Positions 41,901 through 52,662 of a DNA stretch of 64,000 nucleotides are shown here, in pieces (the first letter of the stretch is position 1; the number at the start of each line of letters is the position of its first letter). A program made the translations under genes and the position numbers. Source of the DNA: Candidatus Sabulitectum silens (GTDB taxonomy: Bacteria > Fermentibacterota > Fermentibacteria > Fermentibacterales > JCC-6); contig MJAN01000005.1 in the NCBI GenBank assembly GCA_001875255.1, forward strand, positions 62,001 to 126,000. Reading direction: 5' to 3'. The notes under the pieces are model-generated. The model ran no database searches and was not told the DNA's origin. It worked only from the letters and a program-made list of their open reading frames with translations.

Positions 41901-42669
41901 ATATGGGGGCAGTGCCCAGGATGAGGTGATATTCTGCATGATGAGCAACAATATAGGAACACCGTTCAACGCCGTGGTCGTATACGACTGGGCCGCATCG
42001 ACAACACTGTTCTCCAAATCGTGGAACACCGGCACTAATTCTATGCATCCTGCAGCGGGGCAGCTTTCCGGCACATCCATGCTCGGTTACCCCCTGGGCA
42101 GTTATGATCCGGCATCTGATATCCCCGCTGAACTGATCGAAGCATCGTCATTCACGGAGCTGGACTGCAGAGAAGGCACTGAGGAAGCCGCTATGCTGAG
42201 GTACGGCGTCTTCGCCGACTGGGCGGCTGGCTCAGGCGCAGATGCCTTCGTTCTGCCATCTGAGATGGAATGCATGGCATGGGACTTCGAGGGCAGTATG
42301 CTGACTGGCTGGCCAACTGGCGAGTACTCAGGAGCCGTATTCTCATCCGCGATAAGCCCCACCTCCCTTGGCAAGCTGAACAACACAACATACGCGGATG
42401 TGCTGTTCAGCACTGCAGGGGTTGTTCATGCCTACAACTCAATTGGGAATAAACTGGCAACGCTTGGATTTCCCATCGCTTTACCCGAAGGAGTCAGTGC
42501 CACTGGGGGTTTCGCGGTAGGAGACCTGGACAGGGACGAGAAGGTGGAGATTGTCTTCGGAACCAGCGACGGCTGCCTGCACTGCTGGGAACTGGGAAGC
42601 AGCTCAGCCGGTTATGCTCCATGGACCCAGTTCAAACATGATCCTCGAAGATCCGGAGTGCTTGAGTGA
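38973..42669 (+). CDS. C25 (gingipain-like) cysteine peptidase with FG-GAP-like repeats (frame broken twice)
   Basis: Signal peptide MKSSFYAHALNVLLLSGFCYA, then a propeptide-like beta region (DTPLIRTTVADSSRVAFIAG). After a frame break near 39430 comes the C25 catalytic domain: PDYVIICASGLYDDFGDAVD, SYLLLVGDHEDVTYAGEQWY, then the catalytic-type His in VAFYSNHGEYHM and Cys in ILLLCCSAGTFNHS, and FNLLGDPALDISDRVRYP. A CARDB/Ig-like module and a propeller with DGDSELEVAALTG, DLDGDGTNEILCGFNGG and DLDRDEKVEIVFGTSDG follow, joined after a break near 41925. It ends FKHDPRRSGVLE, a common motif of this family, without a clear sorting domain. It is an about 1230-residue secreted endopeptidase. Confidence 0.85.
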
Positions 42670-44083
42670 TGGGAATGCTGTTTCTGCTGCTGAGCCTGAC
42701 GAGCGTTATACCCAGCCGGGCTGGAGCGAACCCTTCCTGGCAACGGATTCGGCAAATTCCGCAAGGAGAATTCAGTTCATCCATCGAGATGATTCGGGAA
42801 GGTTTCATCTTATCTGGGCGGGTTTCAATAATGAATCACGCATAGCCTACAAGATGTTCGACATCAATGGAACCACTCTCTACCCTGAAACAATGATCTC
42901 AAGAGATGAGCAAAGTGTCTACTTGAGGACTGCAGTGATGGGCGACAGTCTGTTCGCTTTCTGGCGGGAGTCCAGTCCCATCTACTACGCCATAAGAAGC
43001 CTTGAGGACGGCAGCGAGATCACTCCAGCGACCTACCTGTTCACCACCTCGACTATGTACCCCTACATCAGAGCCTGTCCAGACAGTCTGGGCAGGCTGC
43101 ATGTTCTTTACAATGTTGGCAAGGAGGTTCACTATGCAGTGTGGACACCTGCACCCGGATCAGGTTTCATAACGGATTACGAGTGGATGGTTGAGGGGGC
43201 CGACGAGGGTGGAGTGCTGCTCGTGGACGGGAACAGGGTTCATCTGGTAGTTCAGGATTCACTGGTTCATGACTATCTGTACCTTCAGTATGACCTGGAC
43301 GGTAATATCGCTGTCCCTCTGACGGATTTCACGGAGGGAGCCTATGAGTGTAGCAGGTTTCCTGAACTTATCCTCGATCCTGATGGGAATCTTATGGTGG
43401 TTGAGGATAGCTACCCTGGATACTTCCTGTGGAAACTGGACAAGTCAGACGGATCTATAATTATTAACGGATCACTCCTTGTAGCTGAATCGCTTCCCGA
43501 AATGAGCTATACCATATTCAGAACTCTGAACAAGGTACCAGACAAGGATGAGTATTTCCTGACCTGGACCCACAACTGGGGCGGAGGTATCCACAGGATC
43601 TACAATCTTATCTTTGATTCAGACGGGAACATGCTCGTTGACTGGCATATTGCTTACAACTACGACTACGAGGAGCCCGAGGATCTTTATCACATAAATG
43701 GTACTATGGATGAAGCCGGGAATCTGTACTTGATATACTCACAGGTTGAGACTGAACCAGAGATTGATTACTTCCCCACCTTCGGCTGGTTCGACTACGA
43801 ATATGTCGGCACTGAGCAGCAAGAGACTGCTGCTGTTCCCGGAGAAGGATTCAGCTTTTCATGCAACCCGGTGACGGGCTCCGTCACGGTGTATACCACT
43901 TCCGAATCACAGACACTGCGCGTGTACGACATCTCTGGAAGAGAGGTCTCTTCTATTTCTGTTTCAGATGGAGTCGGCACCTGGAGCGGAACTGGGTTCT
44001 CCGGCGAGAAACTGTCTGCAGGTATCTACAATATCATAGACCCAACAGGTGACGTACAGCGCGTTACGCTTCTTAGCCTGTAA
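42669..44083 (+). CDS. Secreted repeat protein with type-IX-like sorting domain (frame broken once)
   Basis: The start ATG overlaps the C25 peptidase stop (TGATG). Signal peptide MGMLFLLLSLTSVIPS, then a frame break near 42715. The body is a five- to seven-blade sialidase/propeller-like array: RRIQFIHRDDSGRFHLIWAG, RACPDSLGRLHVLYNVGKEV, FPELILDPDGNLMVVEDSYP, NLIFDSDGNMLVDWHIAYNY and INGTMDEAGNLYLIYSQVET. The tail FSCNPVTGSVTVYTTSESQT, LRVYDISGREVSSISVSDGV, LSAGIYNIIDPTG is a sorting domain. It is coupled to the peptidase gene and may be its surface partner. Ligand unknown. Confidence 0.72.
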
Positions 44084-44094
44084 TATTCTGCTGG

Positions 44095-44434
44095 TACGCC
44101 AACAAGGTTCGCCAAAGCCCCTTATTATGGTACTCCACGGGGTTCGATACAACAATAAAACGGCGTAAATCCAGAAAACGTACCGGAACCCACTCATCCG
44201 AGCCAGGGAAATAGCACTGGAGATCCAACTGAAGGGACTCACCCAGGGACAGATGGCGAAGAAGCTCGGATGCTCTCTTTCCAGGGTAAGCCAGATTCTC
44301 CACCTCCTCAAGCTTCCCGAGGAAAAGAAGAGAGAGATAGAAGCCTTGGAGACCGCTGGAAGACTCAGGTCGTTACGGAAAGACAACTGAGACGGCAGAT
44401 GAGGACGGGTTGCCTAAGCGGTGAGGAGGACTAG
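44095..44434 (+). pseudogene. Broken second copy of the recombinase-type HTH gene
   Basis: Read across two frame breaks this gives NPLIRAREIALEIQLKGLTQ, GQMAKKLGCSLSRVSQIL, HLLKLPEEKKREIEALGDRW, KTQVVTERQLRRQM and a stop at 44432-44434. It matches the gene at 38495-38833 over the HTH, the LLKLPEE block and the QVVTERxLR tail. Both begin at a W-Y-A codon run (TGGTACGCC). It lies at the point where base composition drops, so it marks the left edge of the AT-rich island. No Shine-Dalgarno is seen. Confidence 0.55.
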
Positions 44435-44862
44435 CGATTCAGCAGATATCGGTCACCTAAACCGCTGTGTGTTGATGCAGGGGGTATTTCCTTCGTTGGA
44501 GATCAACCTGTGATCAAACGGGTTTAATGCACTTGGGTTTGGGAATAACTCAGACCAACAGCGTTACGACCATTGAAACTGGCATACGAGGTGAACCTTT
44601 TGCGGGCGATTCCCTTGTAAGATATAATCCCAGAAATGTTTGCTGGACTATGACTCCCCGAGCAGGAGAATTCTGCCTTCGTGGTGGAGTGGAGGCAGCA
44701 TTCTATCGGACTTCAACTCAGTTGTGTTAACTTGTTGTGTTCAAGCTAAAGCATTAGCTTACTTTGTTGCTTTGAGTTTTCAGCATTCGGCTTCATGGCC
44801 TTTCGATCAATCGTAATGCGTTATCTGAATAGATATGGCAGTTATTTTTGGAGGCACTGGAT
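44435..44862. other. Intergenic stretch at the left edge of the defence island
   Basis: No convincing gene. A 67-codon plus-strand frame (44527-44730) has no ribosome site and no recognisable content. A 7-bp hairpin lies at 44743-44760. GGAGG at 44850-44854 serves the Z1 gene. The promoter of the long operon should be here; I see no strong -35/-10 pair. Confidence 0.5.
44743..44760. repeat. Perfect hairpin upstream of the Z1 operon
   Basis: AAGCTAA-AGCA-TTAGCTT, 7-bp stem with a 4-base loop, about 100 bases before the Z1 start codon. It has no T-run, so it is more likely an operator or a boundary element than a terminator. Confidence 0.4.
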
Positions 44863-47636
44863 ATGTGTGAGATTACTATAGACCCACGCTATGACAGCTG
44901 GAGATGCTTGATTGACAATATGAGACGAAGGGGTATTGAATGGAATCAAATAGCTGATTACTGCGGTGTACAGAATGACAGACCCCTACAGGACGCTCTT
45001 GACATTATTGCTAAAACTAACTCCACAGAATCCATAACAACGGATCAATGGAAGCGAATTGTGTATGCTAAAAAGAGAGCTTACGATGAAAGTGTAGAGA
45101 CTGACAGAAACCGTAGGGCATCCTCTGAAGATGCCGTGCTGGGAGCAGAGGTCGATAGCGATATCCAAGTATCCAGTAATCCAAGATCATGCTGGATGAC
45201 CTATAGGCAAGTATTACTGGCTAATGGTTTTGATGAAGAATCCATTCAGAATATTGCCTCCAGTTCTTCGTCAGCACTTCGCAGAATGAGCAGAAATACA
45301 GTTCAGCAACCTTCAAAAAAGGGTATGATTGTAGGTTACGTGCAATCCGGAAAAACAGCCAACATGGCAGGAATGATGGCAATAGGGGCAGACAACGGTT
45401 ACAATTTCTTCATAGTTCTTTCGGGCACGATTGAAAACCTCAGAAGACAGACACAGGAAAGATTATTCAATGATCTTAACACGAGCGGCAATGTAGCCTG
45501 GCAGAGTCTGGAAAATCTGAGAGTCGAATCTCCCGTAGGTTCAAGGTTGTCCGACCTCCACCTCAGAAGTGGAAACCGCCAAAGGTATATGACAGTGCTT
45601 CTGAAAAACTCAAGGAGACTTGATAACCTATTGAGTTGGTTGAGTAGGGGGCCTGACAACAGAAGTAACATGAAGCTTGTAATAATAGATGATGAAGCTG
45701 ATCAGGCAGGAATAAACACTGCATGCGTTGATGATGAAAGAACAAGAATCAATAGCCTGATTGTAAATCTGACAAATGTCCAAGCTTCTGCTGTTAATTA
45801 TTTAGCCTTCACAGCTACACCATATGCAAATTTTCTAAACGAAGCTTATCCGGAATCACTTTATCCGAAGGATTTTATCCTGACACTTCCCCAACCCAAA
45901 AAGCACTTCGGTCCTAAACAGATCTTCGGCCTGGAGGGAAGAATGCAGGATGAAAGAACACTGGATGGCCTTGAAATAATCAGAAGGATAGAAACTACTG
46001 AGCTTCCCTCGATAAGAAGCGTACATACTGATGCTGCTTCTTCAGTTCCTGCTTCCATGAAAGACGCCGTTTCTTGGTTTCTCTGTACATCTGCTGTAAC
46101 CAGGCAATTGCGTGATCCAGATCCTAGAACGATGCTGATTCATACAAGCTGCAGAACAGAGCATCACAGAAATGTTGCTTCAGCTATATTCGAATGGTTA
46201 AGATGCACAGATAGTGTATTCAAACACTGCAATGAAGTCTGGCTCAAGGAAACTAAAGAATTTGACAAAGGCAAATTCGCTTCACAGTTTCCCGAGTACC
46301 CTTGTTCGAATGAAATCCAAGACTATCCAGATTTCTCAGATATTTTTTCACACATAAATGACCTTCTTGAAGAGATTACACATATCCCGATGAATGAAGA
46401 CCAGACAATGAGCTATCATAGAGGTATTCACCTTTGTATTGACAATTCAACTGAAGAGGAGGTTATAGAAGGATCAAACCAGCATGTCAGACTGCTTTAC
46501 CCATCTGGCTCAAACTCTAGTCCGGATTTCTCACCAGCATTCATTGTCATAGGAGGTAATACTCTTTCGAGAGGACTGACTCTTCAAGGTTTGACATCTA
46601 CATACTTCCTTCGGTCTTCATCACAGATGGATACGCTTATGCAGATGGGCAGATGGTTCGGTTTCAGAAGTGGATACGAACTCCTCCCGAGAATATGGAT
46701 GACTAAGGATACGCTGTTAAAATTCAAGTATATGACATTGGCAGAGCAGGAACTTAGAGAAGAACTCAGAGTCTATATGGAACCTCCATTTGTTGATCCT
46801 TCGGAGATAGCCCGCGTGTAAAAACTCACCTTCTTTTCCTGGCTTCGTCCCACTGCAAGAAACCGAATGCAAAGGGCAGAACCGGTTGATCTGGATTTCT
46901 CCGGCGCAAGCCTCAAACAACCATTTTCTTTTGCGATCCCGACATCCTTCTACATAACCTGGAAGTCACAGATGCTTTTCTACAGGAACTCAATGCTCCT
47001 GCTGAATCACCATCAGGTATGGGGCTGGTATGGAAAGATGTCCTCTTCGGGAGTGTTTCTGAATTCCTTAAAGAAATGGATTTCCATCCGAGATCAAGAC
47101 TGTTTTCCGACATTGATACTTTTGTTAACTGGTATCAGCATACAGCAGATGTAACTAAATACACTGATTGGAATGTTGTTGCAGCTGGCGTTCGTAAAAG
47201 CCAGGATGCCGCGAATGCCTGGCAGATCGGGGACTTTTCTATCGGGAAAGTCACTCGATCGAGAAAGCTGAAAGAGTCCGGAGATGAGTCAGTTTCAATA
47301 GGAGCCCTAAGGAACCCATCTGATCTTCTTGCTGACCTGAATTGCAGAAGAGTCGCAGGCATTTCTAGAATTGATCAGATCATCCAACACAGAAAGGATG
47401 GAGGATTGGCCAGAACACCTCAGCTTCTGATCTACAGGATTTCAAAAGACAGTAAACCGAAAGACGACGAAGCTAATGTCAGAGGCCCTCTTGATACAGA
47501 ACATGATGTAATCGGGATCAGTCTTTGGATTCCACTTGTCCGAAATGAAAAAGGAAATGTTAACTATGCAACAGGTCTTCAGATGAGGATCCCCTACATA
47601 AGCCATGATAGTCCCGAAGATAATCCCCTGGAATAA
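44863..47636 (+). CDS. Z1-domain ATPase of a MORC-type defence operon (frame broken about twice)
   Basis: Helicase-like P-loop ATPase of the Z1 (pfam10593-type) family, known from restriction-modification-linked operons with MORC/MutL-like ATPases. Walker A-like GYVQSGKTANM lies at about residues 158-168, Walker B IIDDEADQAG at about 274-283 and motif III-like AFTATPYANFLNE at about 314. The Z1 block itself is IVIGGNTLSRGLTLQGL followed by SQMDTLMQMGRWFGFRSGYE. The frame breaks at an A-run near 46818 and again near 46920, resuming GMGLVWKDVLFGSVSEFLKE to the stop. Total is about 924 residues, usual for Z1 proteins. GGAGG lies 8 bases before the ATG. It is first of six same-strand genes. Confidence 0.9.
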
Positions 47637-47640
47637 ATCA

Positions 47641-49644
47641 ATGAATCGTTTCAGATTGAACTTACTTTCTCTTGAGCCTCGCCCCATGAGCAGCAGAGGT
47701 TCATCATTCCTTCGCTCAATTCAGAATGACGAAATGATCCCTCTTGATATGCTGGTAAGAGAATCAGTTCAAAATAGTCTTGATGCATCATATGATCCTG
47801 ATTCGGCTGTTGAAGTAACGTACACAGTAGCAAAATCTTCACCAGCAAACTTGATGCATTTATTCCCTCAGTTACAACTGTCTGAAATAGAGTGTAGTGA
47901 GCGTCCTATGATTGAGATAAGAGATACTGGAACGACGGGATTGACCGGCCCGGATCCAGCAGAGACCGGGGAACTTGATGGAAACTACTCTAAACTTGTT
48001 TTTGAACTGGGAGATCCACAGGAAAAAGCAGGCGCAGGAGGCTCCTGGGGTCTTGGCAAAACGGTTTACTTCAGAGTGGGAATTGGTCTTGTAGTCTTCT
48101 ACTCACGTATAAACTTGGCGCTGAGAAATATATGAGCAGGCTTATTGCCTGTTTTGTCGAGAGTGAAGGCTCTAGTAAGCGACGTCTGGCTGAGGCATCA
48201 ATGGGTATTGCGTGGTGGGGAGGAAACATTGTTGAAAAGAGTGATTCCAAATGGATACTGCCCGTTTCGGAAGAACACGTTGATACTGTTCTTTCTATGC
48301 TTGGGACAAAGCATTTCGGCCATGATGAAACAGGTACCGCTGTAATCATCCCCTGCCTGAAGACTGATGAAATCCTACCTAAAGAAGAATTTAGCGAAAG
48401 CGAACTGATTGAAGCAAATCAAATATCTGATTACATCAGAATTTCTGCCCAGCGATGGTATTCCGTACGCATTAACAACAGCGAGTATCCTCATGGAAGT
48501 GAACTGCGCATTAAAGTGAACAATGAATCCATTGATGAATCAAACATGTACCCTGTCTTCAGATGGGTTAGATCACTCTATGACTCACAAGGGAAAGAAA
48601 ATGAATCCTTCTACAAAGACAAAATCACAATAAGAAAGACCTTCAAGAATGACACAACAGCAGGATACTTAATCTCAAAAATTTCTAAGCGAAGCTGAAC
48701 TGGGAATGATTTATCCTGACAATGAGCCTTCGCCATTTGAAATTATTTTGCGGGAAAAAAATGAACCACCTTTTCGTCCACTTTTTGCATTTGTGAGAAC
48801 CCCCGGTATGGTTTTGTCATGGAATGAGATAAATTGGATGAACCATTTGCCTGACACCGGAGAACGATATTTTCTTTCTCTGTTTATATCAAATCCGGAT
48901 GCTTACTTGAATGAATCTTTTGTTGAAGTTACAGGCAAAACCACTCTGGAAGAATACCTTCGGGCAACAGAAAAAGCATCTCACCTGACATGGCACGATC
49001 CCGATACTCTTGGAGAAAAGGGAATAGTCGCTAGGATACGCAAAGGTGTTGCCAGAAAAATCAGGCAGATAGTATCTCCTCAAGAGGAAAACAGAGCTCC
49101 CCTTGATCTTTCACTGGCTCGTCGTCTCTCGAATGCTTTTCTTCCTGGTATGAAATCGGTAACCGGAAGTAAAACGGAATCATATACGAGAATGCGCGGT
49201 CCAATGCCGAAATTAAGCCTTGCTCTTGACAGTCTTGTTCATGCAGGAAACGGCATGATAATCGAATGGATACTCCACTGGGGAAAAGCTGAGTTGAATG
49301 AACAGAGAATCTCTCTTGAGATAAGCACGGAATCAGGCTCAATCTCCTTTGAGGATTGGACGAATGAAGACCATTTGGGGATCTTCCCCTATGTTTTTGA
49401 TAATTTCACGCTAGAAGGAATTGATAATCGCAAACAAGGCAGCAATCCGGAATCATATCTTTCCGTTGATATGGATTGCGAGCATAAAAACAGACATTTC
49501 TCTATTAGTAACACCGGGAATCATATACAGATATCAAAACGGACTGATGAGCCGATTAACCGATGGATACTTCATGGTACTCTATCAGTGAAAAAGCAGG
49601 ACCTTACATCAGACTTCAAGCCTGAAGTGAAGTTATCAAATTGA
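47641..49644 (+). CDS. MORC/MutL-like GHKL ATPase (frame broken twice)
   Basis: The GHKL fold is clear. The N-box is LVRESVQNSLDA (Glu41, Asn45), the G1 box is IEIRDTGTTGLTG (Asp95) and the ATP-lid G2 motif is GGSWGLGKTVYF (about 133-144). The frame breaks at a short A-run near 48108 (resuming GAEKYMSRLIAC) and at AAAAATTT near 48685 (resuming LSEAELGMIYPDNEP). Corrected length is about 667. Prokaryotic MORC relatives in restriction-type operons are thought to act as ATP-driven DNA clamps working with the Z1 ATPase and a nuclease. It starts 4 bases after the Z1 stop. Confidence 0.88.
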
Positions 49645-49657
49645 TTGGTGGTTATTA

Positions 49658-50629
49658 ATGAAACTGTCACCATTCCCGATTTTCAGCCTATCAGAGGGAG
49701 GACTTATCGGATTGCAGCATTTACCTTTTAGTTTTTCTTCCAGCAGCTCTGGTATAGTCCCGAAAGCTGACTCTGTGGGATGGGATGCAATTTCATTGGG
49801 AGTTGAAGGTGCATGGGATCCGAATTATCATGATTTAACCATAAATGCAGGAGTACTGATTTCCAATCCCGGTTACTTGTTCGGTAGATACCTTTGCTCG
49901 GAAGCAATTGCCGGAATAGGTATTGAATGGAAATCACGACAATCGGCACAAAGGGGCATCAGTAAGATAACTTCATTCAATAGGCATTCAGGGGAAGTTC
50001 ATGCTGATTTTGAGCTTACATTTCGGAAAGCGCAAATCAGAGGGGCTTTGATGCTTGATCTCAATCTTTACGTAATTCATGCTCTGGATGCTGCTGATGT
50101 TCTCCCAGGAGAGGAACACCTTGCGAACAGAGATGGTCTGATTCTTGGGCGATTGTGTGATAGTTGTGAAATTACTTGGGACATTGACAGAGAGCTGTTT
50201 CCTATAACTGAAACTGGCGGTCGGAGAACGGATTCTCTCTGGAGGATGGTCTTCATGTCTGAAGATCCTGCTAATGACCCATTTTCAAGTGAATATCTCT
50301 CGCTTGAACTGAACCGGAATCACCCGGATTACACTGAGTTTAAGGGGCAGGTTAACTCAAATTCAGATCCGCTGTCTCCATTGGCCTGCGAAGTGATCTC
50401 ATCTTGGATGTCTCTGGTCTTTCTTAAGATTAAGGATGAACATCCTGAGCTGTTCAACAAACTTTGTACAGGTACAGAGGAGGGAGATTTCTATCCGGAT
50501 AGTATTGCTTCCACAGCAGGATACTGGTTACGCGTTTTTAATATTAACACAGAAAGCCACGAGGATCTCTTCGCCTCAGTGAGAAAAGTTGTTTCCGAGA
50601 AAATTCATTCAGATTGCAGAAAAGCATGA
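49658..50629 (+). CDS. Uncharacterised 323-residue protein of the MORC-Z1 operon
   Basis: Intact frame with an ATG start, 13 bases after the MORC gene. Mixed alpha/beta content, with a strand-rich centre (TINAGVLISNPGYLFGRYLC, IRGALMLDLNLYVIHALDA) and a helical end (LACEVISSWMSLVFLKIKDE). It has no Walker, nuclease or membrane motif that I recognise. Its last codons overlap the next gene (ATGA), so both are translated together. The position between the MORC ATPase and the methyltransferase argues for a structural or DNA-recognition subunit; this is inference only. Confidence 0.75.
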   Translation: MKLSPFPIFSLSEGGLIGLQHLPFSFSSSSSGIVPKADSVGWDAISLGVEGAWDPNYHDLTINAGVLISNPGYLFGRYLCSEAIAGIGIEWKSRQSAQRGISKITSFNRHSGEVHADFELTFRKAQIRGALMLDLNLYVIHALDAADVLPGEEHLANRDGLILGRLCDSCEITWDIDRELFPITETGGRRTDSLWRMVFMSEDPANDPFSSEYLSLELNRNHPDYTEFKGQVNSNSDPLSPLACEVISSWMSLVFLKIKDEHPELFNKLCTGTEEGDFYPDSIASTAGYWLRVFNINTESHEDLFASVRKVVSEKIHSDCRKA

Positions 50630-51318
50630 ACGGATCAACTTTAAGCATAGAGATATTATCGCACAAGGATGCTGAAACCTTTTTCGAAGAAATGAAATCA
50701 ACAGGGGATTTTTCTTATCCATCTCAGGAGAGTGAGACGCGGCTAAGATATACAAGAGATCATCTGTATAACAAATTGTCTATGATAGACTTCTCTGCTG
50801 ACAAGTACCAGATTGACTTGGAAGCGGGACTTATTCTGTACAGAATGCTTCCTCCTGATGAATTCGGTTTAAGGAATGCTTCTGAAGACGGGGTATGGCG
50901 GTACTTTTCACTTATTGTACTTCCGGACATTGTCCATAAACGCTGGGAGAGCAATCCCACAGCAGAAAGGTTCTGGAAAAACGGAAGACGAATCTGGTTG
51001 AAAACAATCTGGTGGTACATTCACCTTTCGTGGCAGGGATGTGAAGAACAGACCAGGCAAACACTGCAGGGATTCAGCACAGATACAATTGTGCAACTTG
51101 TAGAGCGAGTTGGTAGGTATGGCTATCGCGAAAAGCTTTACCGGGAAATAATCAGGCAATCTGCAAGCAAGGATCAGAACCAGTTCCGATCGTTTATGAA
51201 ACTGAACACCGCAGCCATTCTCTCAGTTGAACCTGAGTTATGCAATGGTAGTGTTTCAGGCTATGTTGAAAGGCTCTACAATAGACTTGAAGACACCAAG
51301 AAGAAACGATGTAACTGA
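50626..51318 (+). CDS. DUF6339-like protein of the MORC-Z1 operon
   Basis: About 230 residues, helical. The tract DGVWRYFSLIVLPDIVHKRW, then RFWKNGRRIWLKTIWWYIHL and SWQGCEEQTRQTLQG, with its run of Trp residues, matches my memory of the DUF6339 family, which occurs beside cytosine methyltransferases and Z1/MORC genes. That family name should be checked. The start is ATG 50626, overlapping the previous stop. The 3' end overlaps the methyltransferase start by about 55 bases in another frame. Function unknown. Confidence 0.7.
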   Translation: MNGSTLSIEILSHKDAETFFEEMKSTGDFSYPSQESETRLRYTRDHLYNKLSMIDFSADKYQIDLEAGLILYRMLPPDEFGLRNASEDGVWRYFSLIVLPDIVHKRWESNPTAERFWKNGRRIWLKTIWWYIHLSWQGCEEQTRQTLQGFSTDTIVQLVERVGRYGYREKLYREIIRQSASKDQNQFRSFMKLNTAAILSVEPELCNGSVSGYVERLYNRLEDTKKKRCN

Positions 51319-52662
51319 TCTGCCGGGCGTCATTGACCTATTCTGCGGTTGTGGCGGTTTCTCCCTCGGCTTTTGTAAAGCCGGTTTCCCTTTTTGGGGA
51401 GGTATCGATAATGACCGCGCGGCTGTCCAGAATTCTCTTTTCAATCTTCAGAATATACAAGAAGAGGATATACAGACTCTCTCTTGTGCTGATCTTTCAG
51501 AAGTATCTGCTGAGGGTTTAGTATTCTCAGGAAGAGAAAACTGCATTGTTGTTGGAGGTCCACCATGCCAGGCCTACTCAAAGGCGGGAAGAGGAAAACT
51601 GCGCTCTCTAGGAAAAAGGCGTGAGCATTTAAGAGATCCAAGAGGCGCCCTGTATGAAGATTTTGTAAGAATTGCACTTGAAATCAACCCTTTGGCAATC
51701 CTCATGGAAAATGTTACAGAAGCTCTTGATTATGGTGGTTTGAACATCGCCGAGAAAGTTGCTTTTCAACTGGAAGAGAACGGATATACTGCAGGCTGGT
51801 CGATTCTGAATGCTGCCGACTATGGTGTTCCTCAGATGCGCGAGCGTTTATTCTTATTGGCTTCAGAGAAAGCATTACTGAAAGAATTACCTTCCCGAGC
51901 CCGACACATTTCAACCCGGCAGACAGGGATTTCAGATCTGGCTCAAGAAGCAAACGCCTTTCCCGTAATCCTCACTTTGTAAAACCTCCAGAGCCGGAAG
52001 TGAATACACAACCATGGATCAGTGTTTGCGAAGCTCTTTCGGATTTGCCGAGTCTTTTCCCTAATTCAAGACGAGAATACAGATATCTGAAGCCGAACGT
52101 TCTTCTGCCATATAGAACTGATATTACCAATGGCTATCAAAAACACATGAGAAACTGGACAGGCAAGGAGAGAAGAATGGTAACCGGTAATTCATTCAGG
52201 AATAACCATAGAGACTTTCCGATTTTCGCAGAAATGAAACCCGGAGATGATTATCTGAAAGCATCTGAAATAGCCGATGGGATCTTTGAAAAGGCTTTGC
52301 AGGACAGCGGGATAAACAGATTTGACCACCCGAAAAGATTTTGTCAGTTGAAGAAGGACACAGTTCCTCCCTATTCGAGAAACAAGTTTACCAGCAAATG
52401 GAGAAGGCTACAGCCAGAATTGCCATCTCATACTTTAGTTGCACATCTATCGGTAGACACATACAGCCACATACATCCATGGGAACCCAGAGGTATAACA
52501 ATACGTGAAGCAGCAAGACTTCAATCAATCCCAGACTGCTATCTTTTCTCTTGTTCGATGGGTGATGCTTTCAGGCAAATAGGTAATGCCGTTCCGCCCC
52601 TTCTTGCCGAAGCTCTGGCACTGCATATTTTAAAAGTAATCAGGGAGGGGGAGAATGACTGA
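51263..52662 (+). CDS. DNA cytosine-5 methyltransferase of the MORC-Z1 operon (frame broken once)
   Basis: C5-MTase with motif I VIDLFCGCGGFSLGF, motif IV IVVGGPPCQAYSKAGRG (catalytic Cys about 102), motif VI AILMENVTEAL, motif VIII VPQMRERLFLLA and motif X GDAFRQIGNAVPPLLAEALA. The frame breaks near 51900. The target-recognition part reads KPPEPEVNTQPWISVCEALS and onwards to SKWRRLQPELPSHTLVAHLS. The length of about 466 is normal. The start lies inside the DUF6339-like gene; ATG 51263 is my choice, with 51245 as the alternative. It presumably marks self DNA for this operon's nuclease. Confidence 0.9.

Noticed and set aside
44527-44730. 67-codon plus-strand frame in the island's left margin
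   Set aside because: No Shine-Dalgarno, no recognisable family, and it lies in a region of mixed remnants.
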